Source: Deltaproteobacteria bacterium
Lineage (GTDB): Bacteria > Myxococcota_A > UBA9160
Reading direction: 5' to 3'
DNA length: 7,937 nt
Assembly (NCBI GenBank): GCA_003520425.1
Contig: DOUU01000468.1
Coordinates: forward strand, 6,266 to 14,202
Below the pieces are notes generated by a model that worked only from the letters and a program-made list of their open reading frames with translations, searched no databases and was not told where the DNA came from. Shown in pieces: positions 1 to 5,902 of this stretch. The position numbers and the translations under genes are program-made. The stretch's first letter is position 1, and each line of letters starts with the position of its first letter.

Positions 1-56
1 GGGCGGCCCTAGCCGCGGCCAGACGAAGGGATGACGGCGCCGGACGGGCGGTGTGA
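1..56 (+). CDS. 3' end of an upstream gene, possibly another PEP-CTERM protein (partial)
   Basis: Reading from base 3, an open frame runs to a TGA at 54-56 and encodes AALAAARRRDDGAGRAV. Only 17 codons are visible, so this is a weak call. Two things favour it. The small hydrophobic/alanine run followed by three arginines looks like the end of a PEP-CTERM sorting signal, and closely resembles the ALFAAARRRRCA end of the next gene. Its stop also overlaps a GTG at 53 in a GTGA arrangement, a junction style used elsewhere in this window. The PEP motif itself would lie before base 1. A chance open frame in GC-rich DNA remains possible. Confidence 0.4.
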   Translation, partial: AALAAARRRDDGAGRAV

Positions 57-111
57 GGAATGCGGGAATGGCGACGGTGAGAGGGAGCTCGAGTGGAAAG
101 TCTGACGCAGC

Positions 112-115
112 GGAG
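112..115 (+). promoter_or_regulatory. Shine-Dalgarno GGAG for the PEP-CTERM gene (ATG at 122)
   Basis: GGAG lies six bases before the ATG at 122. It supports that ATG over the upstream in-frame GTG at 53 and ATG at 68, because only the 122 start puts a short basic n-region directly ahead of the hydrophobic signal-peptide core. Confidence 0.5.
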
Positions 116-121
116 CGGTGG

Positions 122-859
122 ATGAGCCGATCTCGAATGTGGAAGGCGCTTGGAGCCGCCCTCGCACTGGGGCTCGCGGCGGCCAGCGCTCCGGCCCTAA
201 CGGTGGGCGGCCCGCTCGGGATCCCGGTCGATCCCGTCTATTTCAACTCGGGGGGCAATTTCGGCCTTGCCACGACAGGTTCGTTCAACTTCTCCGCCAG
301 CTCCAGCGACATCTGGCTCACGAGTGGATTTAGCATTCAGCAGAACCTCCAAACGCCGCTTCAGAATCCGCAGTTTCCCTCAGACTCGATGAATCCGACA
401 GGACCCCAAGCCGCGCCGACCACCACCAGCCCCTTTGTCGCCGACTCGATCTGGACCATTACGAACCACAACGAGGGCGCCCTCCACAATGCCTACTTCG
501 TCTTCGAGGCGGTGGATCTCTCCGGTGCGGACAATCCGCTTGCGCCGGGGGGATATCCTAACATTCTGGTGGGGCTCGACAGGAACCTCGTCTCGATCGT
601 CCGCTACACCGACCCGGGCACGGAAACGACGCTTTTCTTCGGAGCTCTTCCCCTGGGATCTCTCGGGGTAAACGACTCGACGCAGATCCGCGTCCGCTAT
701 ATCGTGGCCGGTGCACTCCCCCAAAATGGAGCCAACCTGGTGTTGCCCGTGTTCAACTACGCTGTTCTCAACAACGCGGTGCCGGAACCCAGCACGCTCG
801 TGCTCTTGGGGAGTGGCGTTGCCCTCTTCGCAGCCGCTCGCAGGCGTCGATGCGCGTGA
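122..859 (+). CDS. PEP-CTERM sorting domain protein, secreted, unknown function
   Basis: A 245-residue exported protein. Residues 1-26 form a signal peptide (MSRSRMWKALGAALALGLAA, cleavage probably near APA-LT). The body is rich in Asn, Thr, Ser, Phe and Gly, as expected of an extracellular beta-rich protein, and I recognise no catalytic motif. Residues 220-245 are a textbook PEP-CTERM signal: VPEPSTLVLLG, a hydrophobic segment, then ARRRR. In known systems this tail is recognised by an exosortase in the inner membrane, and the protein ends up at the surface or in exopolysaccharide. No exosortase is in this window. The frame stays open upstream to a GTG at 53 that overlaps a possible upstream stop, so a 268-residue form is possible; I prefer 122 because of the GGAG and signal-peptide layout. 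The last ten bases overlap the start of the TPR/barrel gene, implying coupled translation. Confidence 0.85.
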   Translation: MSRSRMWKALGAALALGLAAASAPALTVGGPLGIPVDPVYFNSGGNFGLATTGSFNFSASSSDIWLTSGFSIQQNLQTPLQNPQFPSDSMNPTGPQAAPTTTSPFVADSIWTITNHNEGALHNAYFVFEAVDLSGADNPLAPGGYPNILVGLDRNLVSIVRYTDPGTETTLFFGALPLGSLGVNDSTQIRVRYIVAGALPQNGANLVLPVFNYAVLNNAVPEPSTLVLLGSGVALFAAARRRRCA

Positions 860-2484
860 GCCGAGCTCGGTGGCCGGCCATGGCCGCCGCATTGAGTCTG
901 GCAGCCCTGGCGGCGCCTCGCGCATCAGCGGACGACCTGAGCGTCCTCCGCGCCCGTGCCGAGTCCCTCGCTGCAAGCGGCCGCTGTGAAGAGGCCTTGG
1001 AGGTCGTTGCGAAGGCCGGCGCCCCGGACGACGCCAAGCTCGCGCTCCTGGCCGGCCAATGCCAGATCCGCCTCAAACGCTACGCGGAGGCCGAAAGCTC
1101 GCTCGAGCACGCGCGGACTCTGGACCCGAATCTCCCGAACGTGGACCTCTCGCTCGGCATCGCTCGCTACCACGCGGGTGACTTCGAGGGGGCTCGCGAG
1201 GCCTTCGCGGCCGCTCGTGCCAAGGGCGAGAAGAGCGCGGAGCTCGATCTTTACGACGGCCTGCTCTTGCTTCAGCGGGCGGACGCTCGGGACGCCGCGA
1301 CGGCTCTCGATCGGGCACGCGTGAGTGATTCTGGCGTCGAGCCGGTCGCGTCGTTCTATTCCGGCCTTGCGTGGAGCAGCCTCGATGACCGCTCGCACGC
1401 CCGCGAAGCCCTGCAGCGCGTGATCGACGAGGCGCCGGGCACGCCTTGGGCAGAAGCGGCTCAGCGAGCACTGAAGGACATCGATAACCGCAACCCGCGC
1501 AAGTGGCTGCGCATGTCCGTCGGGGCCGAGTACGATACGAACGTTGCCCTCCTGGGCTACGGCGTCGTCCTCCCTCAAGGCATCAGCCATCAGGGTGACG
1601 TGCGCGCGGTATGGTGGGCCGACGCCGGAGCCGAGATCCTGCACACCGAGACCTGGTCAGGGGGCGTGCGTGCGCACTACTACGGCAATGCGCAGGGCAC
1701 CCTCCACCAGTTCAACGAGGAATATCCCGGCGGAGGGTTCTGGCTGGACCACAAGGTCGACAACAGCACGAGCCTGCGCCTGGAATACGACTATGGCTAC
1801 GCCTGGGTTGGAGGCGCGGATCCCTATCTCTCCGGCAACACCACCACCTTGTCCCTGATCCACGACTGGGGCGATGTGGGAACGACGGTCGTTTCCACGG
1901 AGGCGGTCTGGAACAACTACTTCTTCCAGCGCATAGAGATCCCGATCCAAGGTTCGCCCGGAGCAAACTGCATGGTCGAGTGCGCCCCGGTCGGCCTGAA
2001 CACCCACTCGGCGCTTGATGCCGATGGCTTCGGCGCGACGACGGGCTTTGATCATGCAGTTCCCCTCTCGTGGAACGGCACGATCGTCAACGCGGGGTAC
2101 CGCTACCAGTACTACAACTCCGAGGGGAGCGAGTGGAGATTCACGGGCCATGAGCTGCACCTCGGGGTGCACACGAATCTTCCACTCGACGTGCGCCTCT
2201 ACGTTGTGGGCTCGTACACCTACCGGCCGTTCGAGAATCCGTCCGTTTTCCCCAACTCCTCCCAGCTGAGGCTCGCCCAGATCGAGAACACGGCGTACCA
2301 GCAGAACGGATTCAATCGGCGGGACAACGCCTACGAGGTCGAGGTCGGGCTTGAGCGAAAGATCACGGACTCGCTCTCGGTTTCCGTGCGATACAACTAC
2401 CTCGACAACGATTCCAACACGGACGTCTATCGCTTCACCCGCCAAATCGTGGGCGGGTATCTCACGCTGTACTTGCACGATTGA
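850..2484 (+). CDS. TPR domain plus outer-membrane beta-barrel protein
   Basis: A 544-residue protein in two parts. A signal peptide (about 1-27, ending PRASA-DD) is followed by alpha-helical TPR-like repeats at about 30-215, with runs such as GRCEEALEVVAKAG, KRYAEAESSLEHARTLDP and GDFEGAREAFAAA. From about 220 (SVGAEYDTNVALLG) to the end, alternating aromatic and polar residues mark amphipathic strands of an outer-membrane barrel, for example SLRLEYDYGYAWV and SVSVRYNYL. This layout resembles PgaA-type polysaccharide export porins and Slam (DUF560) surface-protein assembly modifiers; I cannot choose between them. The last residues (YLTLYLHD) lack the usual terminal Phe/Trp. A CxxxC pair (C374, C378) sits in a probable loop. 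The ATG at 850 lies within the end of the PEP-CTERM gene; M11 at 880 is an alternative start. The FecR gene follows after 35 bases. Confidence 0.8.
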   Translation: MRVSRARWPAMAAALSLAALAAPRASADDLSVLRARAESLAASGRCEEALEVVAKAGAPDDAKLALLAGQCQIRLKRYAEAESSLEHARTLDPNLPNVDLSLGIARYHAGDFEGAREAFAAARAKGEKSAELDLYDGLLLLQRADARDAATALDRARVSDSGVEPVASFYSGLAWSSLDDRSHAREALQRVIDEAPGTPWAEAAQRALKDIDNRNPRKWLRMSVGAEYDTNVALLGYGVVLPQGISHQGDVRAVWWADAGAEILHTETWSGGVRAHYYGNAQGTLHQFNEEYPGGGFWLDHKVDNSTSLRLEYDYGYAWVGGADPYLSGNTTTLSLIHDWGDVGTTVVSTEAVWNNYFFQRIEIPIQGSPGANCMVECAPVGLNTHSALDADGFGATTGFDHAVPLSWNGTIVNAGYRYQYYNSEGSEWRFTGHELHLGVHTNLPLDVRLYVVGSYTYRPFENPSVFPNSSQLRLAQIENTAYQQNGFNRRDNAYEVEVGLERKITDSLSVSVRYNYLDNDSNTDVYRFTRQIVGGYLTLYLHD

Positions 2485-2490
2485 GCGGAA

Positions 2491-2504
2491 GCAGCAGCTG
2501 CTGC
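2491..2504 (+). repeat. 14-bp perfect palindrome just before the FecR gene
   Basis: GCAGCAGCTGCTGC reads the same on both strands and ends two bases before the GAGGAG ribosome site of the next gene. A competing pairing exists: CTTGCA at 2472-2477 is the reverse complement of TGCAAG at 2502-2507, which covers the 3' half of the palindrome and the first base of the ribosome site. It could be an RNA element tuning translation of the FecR gene or a protein-binding site. It could also be chance in GC-rich DNA. Confidence 0.35.
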
Positions 2505-2506
2505 AA

Positions 2507-2512
2507 GAGGAG
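2507..2512 (+). promoter_or_regulatory. Shine-Dalgarno GAGGAG for the FecR-domain gene
   Basis: GAGGAG is seven bases ahead of the ATG at 2520. It fixes that codon as the start and argues against the longer in-frame option at 2481, which would add 13 Cys/Arg-containing residues in front of a normal signal peptide. Confidence 0.75.
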
Positions 2513-2519
2513 ACGAACC

Positions 2520-3203
2520 ATGGCTTTGCGCTCCCGATCCGGATCGGCGGTCTTGGCCGCCGTCGCAATCTGCGCCCTTGCAGCCCTCTGTCCGAACGCG
2601 GCGAAGGCGGCCGATCAAGCGCCGGTCGGCAAGATCGTCGCGCTCGATGGCGAGGCATGGGTGCAATCCCCGGGTCTCGCGCAGCATGCCCTGGCGTGCG
2701 GAGACACCCTCGCGGAGGGAGACGTCCTTGTGACGGGACCGGGAGCGCGGGCGGCCATCCAGGCCGGTGATGTCTTCGCCCAGGTGGCCGGCGGCTCGCA
2801 GGTGCGCCTCACTCACGGGCCCGGCGGTGCCCCGAAGCTAGACGTCGAGAAGGGTCATGCCTATGTGCGCCGCCTCGACCTCGCAAGCCTGCGCAAGGGA
2901 GGCGGTCGCATTGCGCCTCCGGGCGAATGTGCCCCCGCCGCGCCGCCCGTGGCTGCCGCCCCGGTTCCCTTGGACCGGCTGATCGGGAGCCCGGTCGAGC
3001 GGTTCAACCCGACAGACGTCGCCGCGGCTCCGCCCGGCCCCGTCGGACCGGGCCCGCAGCCGCCGAAGGTGATCGATCCGTGCGCGGTTGCGGCCGGCGT
3101 GTGCTTCGCGCCGCCGACTCCGATCCCCACCCCGACCACGGTGCGGACGGGCGTGCTCGAGCAGGCCCCGGTCCCGAGACTTCCGCCGGGCGTGCGCCCG
3201 TAG
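2520..3203 (+). CDS. FecR-domain periplasmic protein with proline-rich tail
   Basis: A 227-residue exported protein. Residues 1-31 are a signal peptide (hydrophobic core VLAAVAICALAALC, cleavage near AKA-AD). Residues about 36-117 match the FecR fold: GKIVALDGEAWV, then CGDTLAEGDVLVTGPGARA and a GSQVRL strand, following the family pattern of a glycine-started beta unit and a 'GD-L-GD-l-TG' turn. The tail (about 132-227) is dominated by Pro, Ala and Gly with several PPxP-type runs and two cysteines (C188, C195), and looks disordered. Classical FecR relays signals to an ECF sigma factor, but this protein has no cytoplasmic anti-sigma segment and no sigma gene is nearby. It is therefore more likely a structural or ligand-binding envelope protein of the type often found beside PEP-CTERM and polysaccharide genes. 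It follows the TPR/barrel gene by 35 bases and is probably in the same operon. Confidence 0.78.
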   Translation: MALRSRSGSAVLAAVAICALAALCPNAAKAADQAPVGKIVALDGEAWVQSPGLAQHALACGDTLAEGDVLVTGPGARAAIQAGDVFAQVAGGSQVRLTHGPGGAPKLDVEKGHAYVRRLDLASLRKGGGRIAPPGECAPAAPPVAAAPVPLDRLIGSPVERFNPTDVAAAPPGPVGPGPQPPKVIDPCAVAAGVCFAPPTPIPTPTTVRTGVLEQAPVPRLPPGVRP

Positions 3204-3217
3204 CTGCTCTTTGCCTC

Positions 3218-3257
3218 CCGTAGCCCCGTGGCTGCGACTGCGCTAGGCAGGGCCTGC
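3218..3257 (+). other. Intergenic segment with two small GC-rich hairpins
   Basis: The 68-base gap between the FecR gene and the hydrolase holds two short inverted repeats: a 7-bp stem with one G-T pair and a 4-base loop (3219-3225 with 3230-3236), and GCAGG-G-CCTGC (3247-3257). Neither is followed by a T-run, so I do not call a terminator. They may mark a weak break between the surface cassette and the next operon. I see no convincing -35/-10 pair. Confidence 0.25.
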
Positions 3258-3265
3258 GAGGGGAG
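3258..3265 (+). promoter_or_regulatory. Shine-Dalgarno GAGGGGAG for a TTG start
   Basis: GAGGGGAG ends six bases before the TTG at 3272 and is the strongest ribosome site in the window. It makes the rare TTG start of the dienelactone hydrolase gene credible; the next in-frame ATG is far inside the conserved domain. Confidence 0.7.
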
Positions 3266-3271
3266 ACGGCG

Positions 3272-4003
3272 TTGGCAAAGAAGCAATCTCGCCCGGGCAA
3301 GGGAGCGCCCCGACGCGCCGGCCAGGACTGGGACTTTCCGGCGGACGGAGACGGCGCTCCCGCGCTGCACGGCTACCTCGCCCTTCCGGCCTCGGGCCAC
3401 GGCCGGGGTGTGCTCGTCCTCCAAGAGTGGTGGGGCCTTGTCGATCACATCCGCGACGTGTGCGACCGCCTGGCGCGGGAGGGCTTCGTGGCCTTGGCCC
3501 CCGACCTCTACCATGGCGAGCGCGCCCGCGATCCCGACGCCGCCGGGCGCCTCATGATGGATCTCGAGATTCCTCGGGCCGAGCGAGACCTCGCCGCCGC
3601 GGCGCAGGCGCTTCTCGGACACCAGTCGGTGACGGGGCCGCGCCTTGGCGCGATCGGCTTTTGCATGGGCGGCCAGCTGGCGCTCTTCGCAGCCACGCGC
3701 AACCCGCGGATCGGCGCGGTGGTGGACTTCTACGGCATCCACCCGCGCGTCACCCTTGACTTCTCCCAGCTCGAGGCGGCGGTGCTCGGCCTCTTTGGCG
3801 AGCGCGACTCCTCAGTACCGCCGGAAGCCGCGCGAAAGCTCGAGAGCGATCTCCAAAGCGCCGGCAAGCGCGTGCGGATCCGGATCTTCTCGGGCGTGGG
3901 CCACGCCTTCTTCAACGACACACGACCCGATGTCTACGATGCGACCGCCGCCACGTCCGCCTGGGCCGACACGCTCGCGTTCCTGCGCCAGGAACTCGGG
4001 TGA
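3272..4003 (+). CDS. Dienelactone hydrolase family protein
   Basis: A 243-residue cytoplasmic alpha/beta hydrolase of the DLH family, whose usual length is about 230-250. It hydrolyses ester or lactone bonds through a cysteine nucleophile. The whole signature is visible: QEWWG (E52), the APDLY turn at 76-80, the nucleophile elbow GFCMGG (C131), the acid in GERDSSVP (D179) and the base in GVGHAFFND (H211). The triad is complete, so the enzyme should be active. Classical DLH opens the lactone ring in chlorocatechol breakdown, but no chlorocatechol gene is nearby and many family members act on other esters, so the substrate is unknown. The N-terminus has about 20 extra basic residues (MAKKQSRPGKGAPRR). 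The gene starts with TTG behind a strong ribosome site, and its TGA overlaps the GTG of the acyltransferase gene. Confidence 0.92.
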   Translation: MAKKQSRPGKGAPRRAGQDWDFPADGDGAPALHGYLALPASGHGRGVLVLQEWWGLVDHIRDVCDRLAREGFVALAPDLYHGERARDPDAAGRLMMDLEIPRAERDLAAAAQALLGHQSVTGPRLGAIGFCMGGQLALFAATRNPRIGAVVDFYGIHPRVTLDFSQLEAAVLGLFGERDSSVPPEAARKLESDLQSAGKRVRIRIFSGVGHAFFNDTRPDVYDATAATSAWADTLAFLRQELG

Positions 4004-4956
4004 CGCCGGGCGCAAGACGCGCCAAGGCGGGAAGGTCCGCCGGGGGACCGCCCGAGGCCTCTGTGCTCCCTCTCAACCCGCGCACCCGCGGCGGCAAGGC
4101 CTCGGGCTTCCATTGGCCCCTGCCCGAGCCCCTGCGCTCGCTGCGCGATGAGATCGATCACCGCGCGGCCGAGCTGCCCACGCGACTGAACGAGTTCGGA
4201 GTCGATCCCTTTGGATACGACCCCCGCTACGGGCGAGGGCTCCTGTTGTTTCTCGCCCTCGTCTACCGCTACTGGCTGCGGGTCGAGACCCACGGCATCG
4301 AGCAGGTTCCGGAGGGCCGCGTTCTGCTCATCGGCAATCACGCGGGAAACACCTTTGCGTACGACGGCGCGATGCTCGGGACGGCCATGTTCCTCGAGGC
4401 GAAGCCCCCCCGGGTCGTGCGGGGCATGGGCGAGTACTACCTGCCGAAGATCCCTTGGTTCAACGTCTTCATGCACCGCATGGGGTCGGTCGTCGGGACG
4501 CCTTCGAACTGCGAGCAGCTTCTCGAGCAGGGCGAGGCGATCATGGTGTTTCCTGAAGGAGAGCGCGGCTTTGTGAAGCCCTATCGCAAGCGCTATCAGC
4601 TCCAGCGCTTTGGTCTTGGATTTCTGCGGCTGGCCCTCGAGACCGAGACACCGATCGTGCCGGTGGGCATCGTCGGAGCCGAAGAGCAGTCGCCCGGCCT
4701 CGCCAACATCCGCTGGATGGGGCGCCTCATTGGCTCGCCGGCGTTTCCCATCACGTGGACCTTCCCGTGGCTCGGCCTTGGGGGATTCATCCCGCTGCCC
4801 GTGAAATTCCGAATCCGCTTCGGCAAGCCGCTGCATTTCGAGGGCGACTCGAATGAGGACGACGCGGCGATCGAGAAGAAGGTGGAGGTGGTGAAGGGCG
4901 CGATTCGCGGTCTCATCCGAGAGGGACTCGCGGAGCGTCGGAGCTGGTTTACATGA
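4000..4956 (+). CDS. Lysophospholipid/glycerol acyltransferase family protein (PlsC/MGAT-like)
   Basis: A 318-residue acyltransferase that probably moves a fatty acyl chain from acyl-CoA or acyl-ACP to a lipid hydroxyl at the inner face of the membrane. Motif I is GNHAGNTFAYDG (H114, D122), with seven residues between His and Asp instead of the four of PlsC. My recollection is that MGAT-like bacterial members also have this wider spacing. Further motifs follow: a GSVVGT segment at 162-167, motif III FPEGERG at 184-190, and IVPVGIVGAEE at 219-229. A hydrophobic stretch near 80-93 (GLLLFLALVYRYWL) may bind membrane. The GTG start forms a GTGA overlap with the hydrolase stop and has AGGAA at 3990-3994, five bases upstream. 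The first 30 residues are basic, glycine-rich and probably flexible. Its end overlaps the transporter gene by ATGA. The acceptor substrate cannot be read from sequence. Confidence 0.87.
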   Translation: MTPGARRAKAGRSAGGPPEASVLPLNPRTRGGKASGFHWPLPEPLRSLRDEIDHRAAELPTRLNEFGVDPFGYDPRYGRGLLLFLALVYRYWLRVETHGIEQVPEGRVLLIGNHAGNTFAYDGAMLGTAMFLEAKPPRVVRGMGEYYLPKIPWFNVFMHRMGSVVGTPSNCEQLLEQGEAIMVFPEGERGFVKPYRKRYQLQRFGLGFLRLALETETPIVPVGIVGAEEQSPGLANIRWMGRLIGSPAFPITWTFPWLGLGGFIPLPVKFRIRFGKPLHFEGDSNEDDAAIEKKVEVVKGAIRGLIREGLAERRSWFT

Positions 4957-5867
4957 GCGCCGAGGCGGACCACGGCCACGCGGGTCAGCAGCGCGGGCAG
5001 GATCGTCGCGCTCTTCGGCGTGCCCTCGCGATCGCCGCCGGCCTGCTCGCGATTGAGGTGGTGGGGGGGATCGCGTCGGGAAGCCTGGCACTCCTGGCCG
5101 ATGCCGGACATGTCGCGACCGATATGGCTTCTCTTGCGCTGGCGCTGTTCGCGCTGCATCTCGCCGATCGCGAGCCCACGGCGAGCAAGACATTCGGCTA
5201 CCGCCGCACCGAGATCCTTGCTGCCCTCGCCAATGGCACGGCACTTGGCGTCGTCGCCGTGTTCATCGCGCTCGAGGCCGTCGGGCGACTCGCGAGCCCG
5301 CCCGAGGTGAAGAGCGGGCTCATGCTCGCAGTGGCTGCCGCCGGCTTTGCCGCGAACCTGTTCGCGGGGGCCATGCTCTTCCGCAGACGGGAGCACAGCC
5401 TGAATCTCCGGGCGGCCTTCTTGCACGTTCTGTCCGACGCCCTCGGCTCGCTCGGCGCCATCACAGCGGGTCTTGCGATCCAGCTCTTCGGTTGGCGGCT
5501 CGCCGATCCCATCGTCGCGATCGCAATCTCGGCGCTCATCCTCGTCTCCTCCTGGCGCCTTGTGCGTGAATCGGTGGACGTGCTGATGGAGGCGACACCG
5601 AGCCACGTCGAGCTCGGTGAACTCGAACGCGCCATCCGCGGCGTCGCCGGGGTCCTCGGAGTGCATGACCTCCACGTCTGGACGCTCACCTCCGGCTACC
5701 ACGCCATGAGCGCCCACGTCGACGTGCGCATGGATGCAGACCCCCACGCCGTGCTGCACATGCTCTCGGACCTGGCCAAGCGCCGCTTCGAGATCGAGCA
5801 CACGACCTTTCAGCTCGAGGAGCAGCCTCCGCTGCTCCACATCGAGCCGGCGGCACCGGTGAATTAG
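4953..5867 (+). CDS. CDF-family cation efflux transporter, CzcD/ZnT-like, probably zinc
   Basis: A 304-residue inner-membrane metal/proton antiporter that exports divalent cations, most likely Zn2+. Six membrane segments are visible at about 23-45, 47-70, 89-112, 122-143, 154-178 and 183-205, followed by a cytoplasmic ferredoxin-like domain (about 210-295) containing VHDLHVWTLTSGYHAMSAHV. The metal site is HxxxD in segment 2 (H53, D57, within ADAGHVATD) and HxxxD in segment 5 (H158, D162, within HVLSDALGS); the His/Asp set of four is typical of zinc-selective CDF proteins. FGYRRTEILAAL at the start of segment 3 is also family-typical. The N-terminus has a small HGH patch, far short of the long His-rich loops of some ZnTs. 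The start overlaps the acyltransferase stop (ATGA), with GGAG at 4940-4943. A link to the amine dehydrogenase genes is possible by position only. Confidence 0.93.
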   Translation: MSAEADHGHAGQQRGQDRRALRRALAIAAGLLAIEVVGGIASGSLALLADAGHVATDMASLALALFALHLADREPTASKTFGYRRTEILAALANGTALGVVAVFIALEAVGRLASPPEVKSGLMLAVAAAGFAANLFAGAMLFRRREHSLNLRAAFLHVLSDALGSLGAITAGLAIQLFGWRLADPIVAIAISALILVSSWRLVRESVDVLMEATPSHVELGELERAIRGVAGVLGVHDLHVWTLTSGYHAMSAHVDVRMDADPHAVLHMLSDLAKRRFEIEHTTFQLEEQPPLLHIEPAAPVN

Positions 5868-5893
5868 ACTCCGCGCGCGCTTTGCTGTGGTAC

Positions 5894-5898
5894 AAGGG
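5894..5898 (+). promoter_or_regulatory. Shine-Dalgarno AAGGG favouring the GTG start of mauB
   Basis: AAGGG lies four bases ahead of the GTG at 5903. The upstream in-frame TTG at 5882 has no visible ribosome site and would add seven residues (MLWYKGG) before the signal peptide. No promoter is evident in the 35 bases after the transporter gene, so readthrough transcription from upstream is plausible. Confidence 0.5.
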
Positions 5899-5902
5899 CG
5901 GG

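Noticed and set aside
1657..2658. Minus-strand open frame (333 codons) across the barrel and FecR genes
   Set aside because: It runs through two sense genes and their junction, and has no start signal or domain.
2520..3203. FecR/FecI-type sigma signalling system
   Set aside because: No ECF sigma factor gene is adjacent, and the protein has an export signal rather than a cytoplasmic anti-sigma region.
3197..3224. Direct repeat CCCGTAGC at 3197-3204 and 3217-3224
   Set aside because: Only eight bases and two copies; too short to distinguish from chance or to call an attachment or binding site.
3204..3271. Intrinsic terminator between the FecR and hydrolase genes
   Set aside because: The two hairpins are short and no T-run follows either of them.
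3272..4003. Chlorocatechol degradation role (clcD) for the dienelactone hydrolase
   Set aside because: No chlorocatechol dioxygenase, cycloisomerase or maleylacetate reductase gene is in the window, and the family is broad.
3934..5244. Long minus-strand open frame (436 codons) opposite the acyltransferase
   Set aside because: It lies antisense to a gene with clear motifs. Its translation is Arg/His/Pro-rich low-complexity text with no fold, as expected of a shadow frame in GC-rich DNA.
4596..5840. Minus-strand open frame (414 codons) opposite the zinc transporter
   Set aside because: Antisense to a complete CDF gene; no recognisable motif, and the length is explained by codon bias on the sense strand.
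5871..5880. Alternating CG run before mauB as a Z-DNA or regulatory element
   Set aside because: Ten bases of C/G in a GC-rich genome; no supporting structure or promoter motif beside it.
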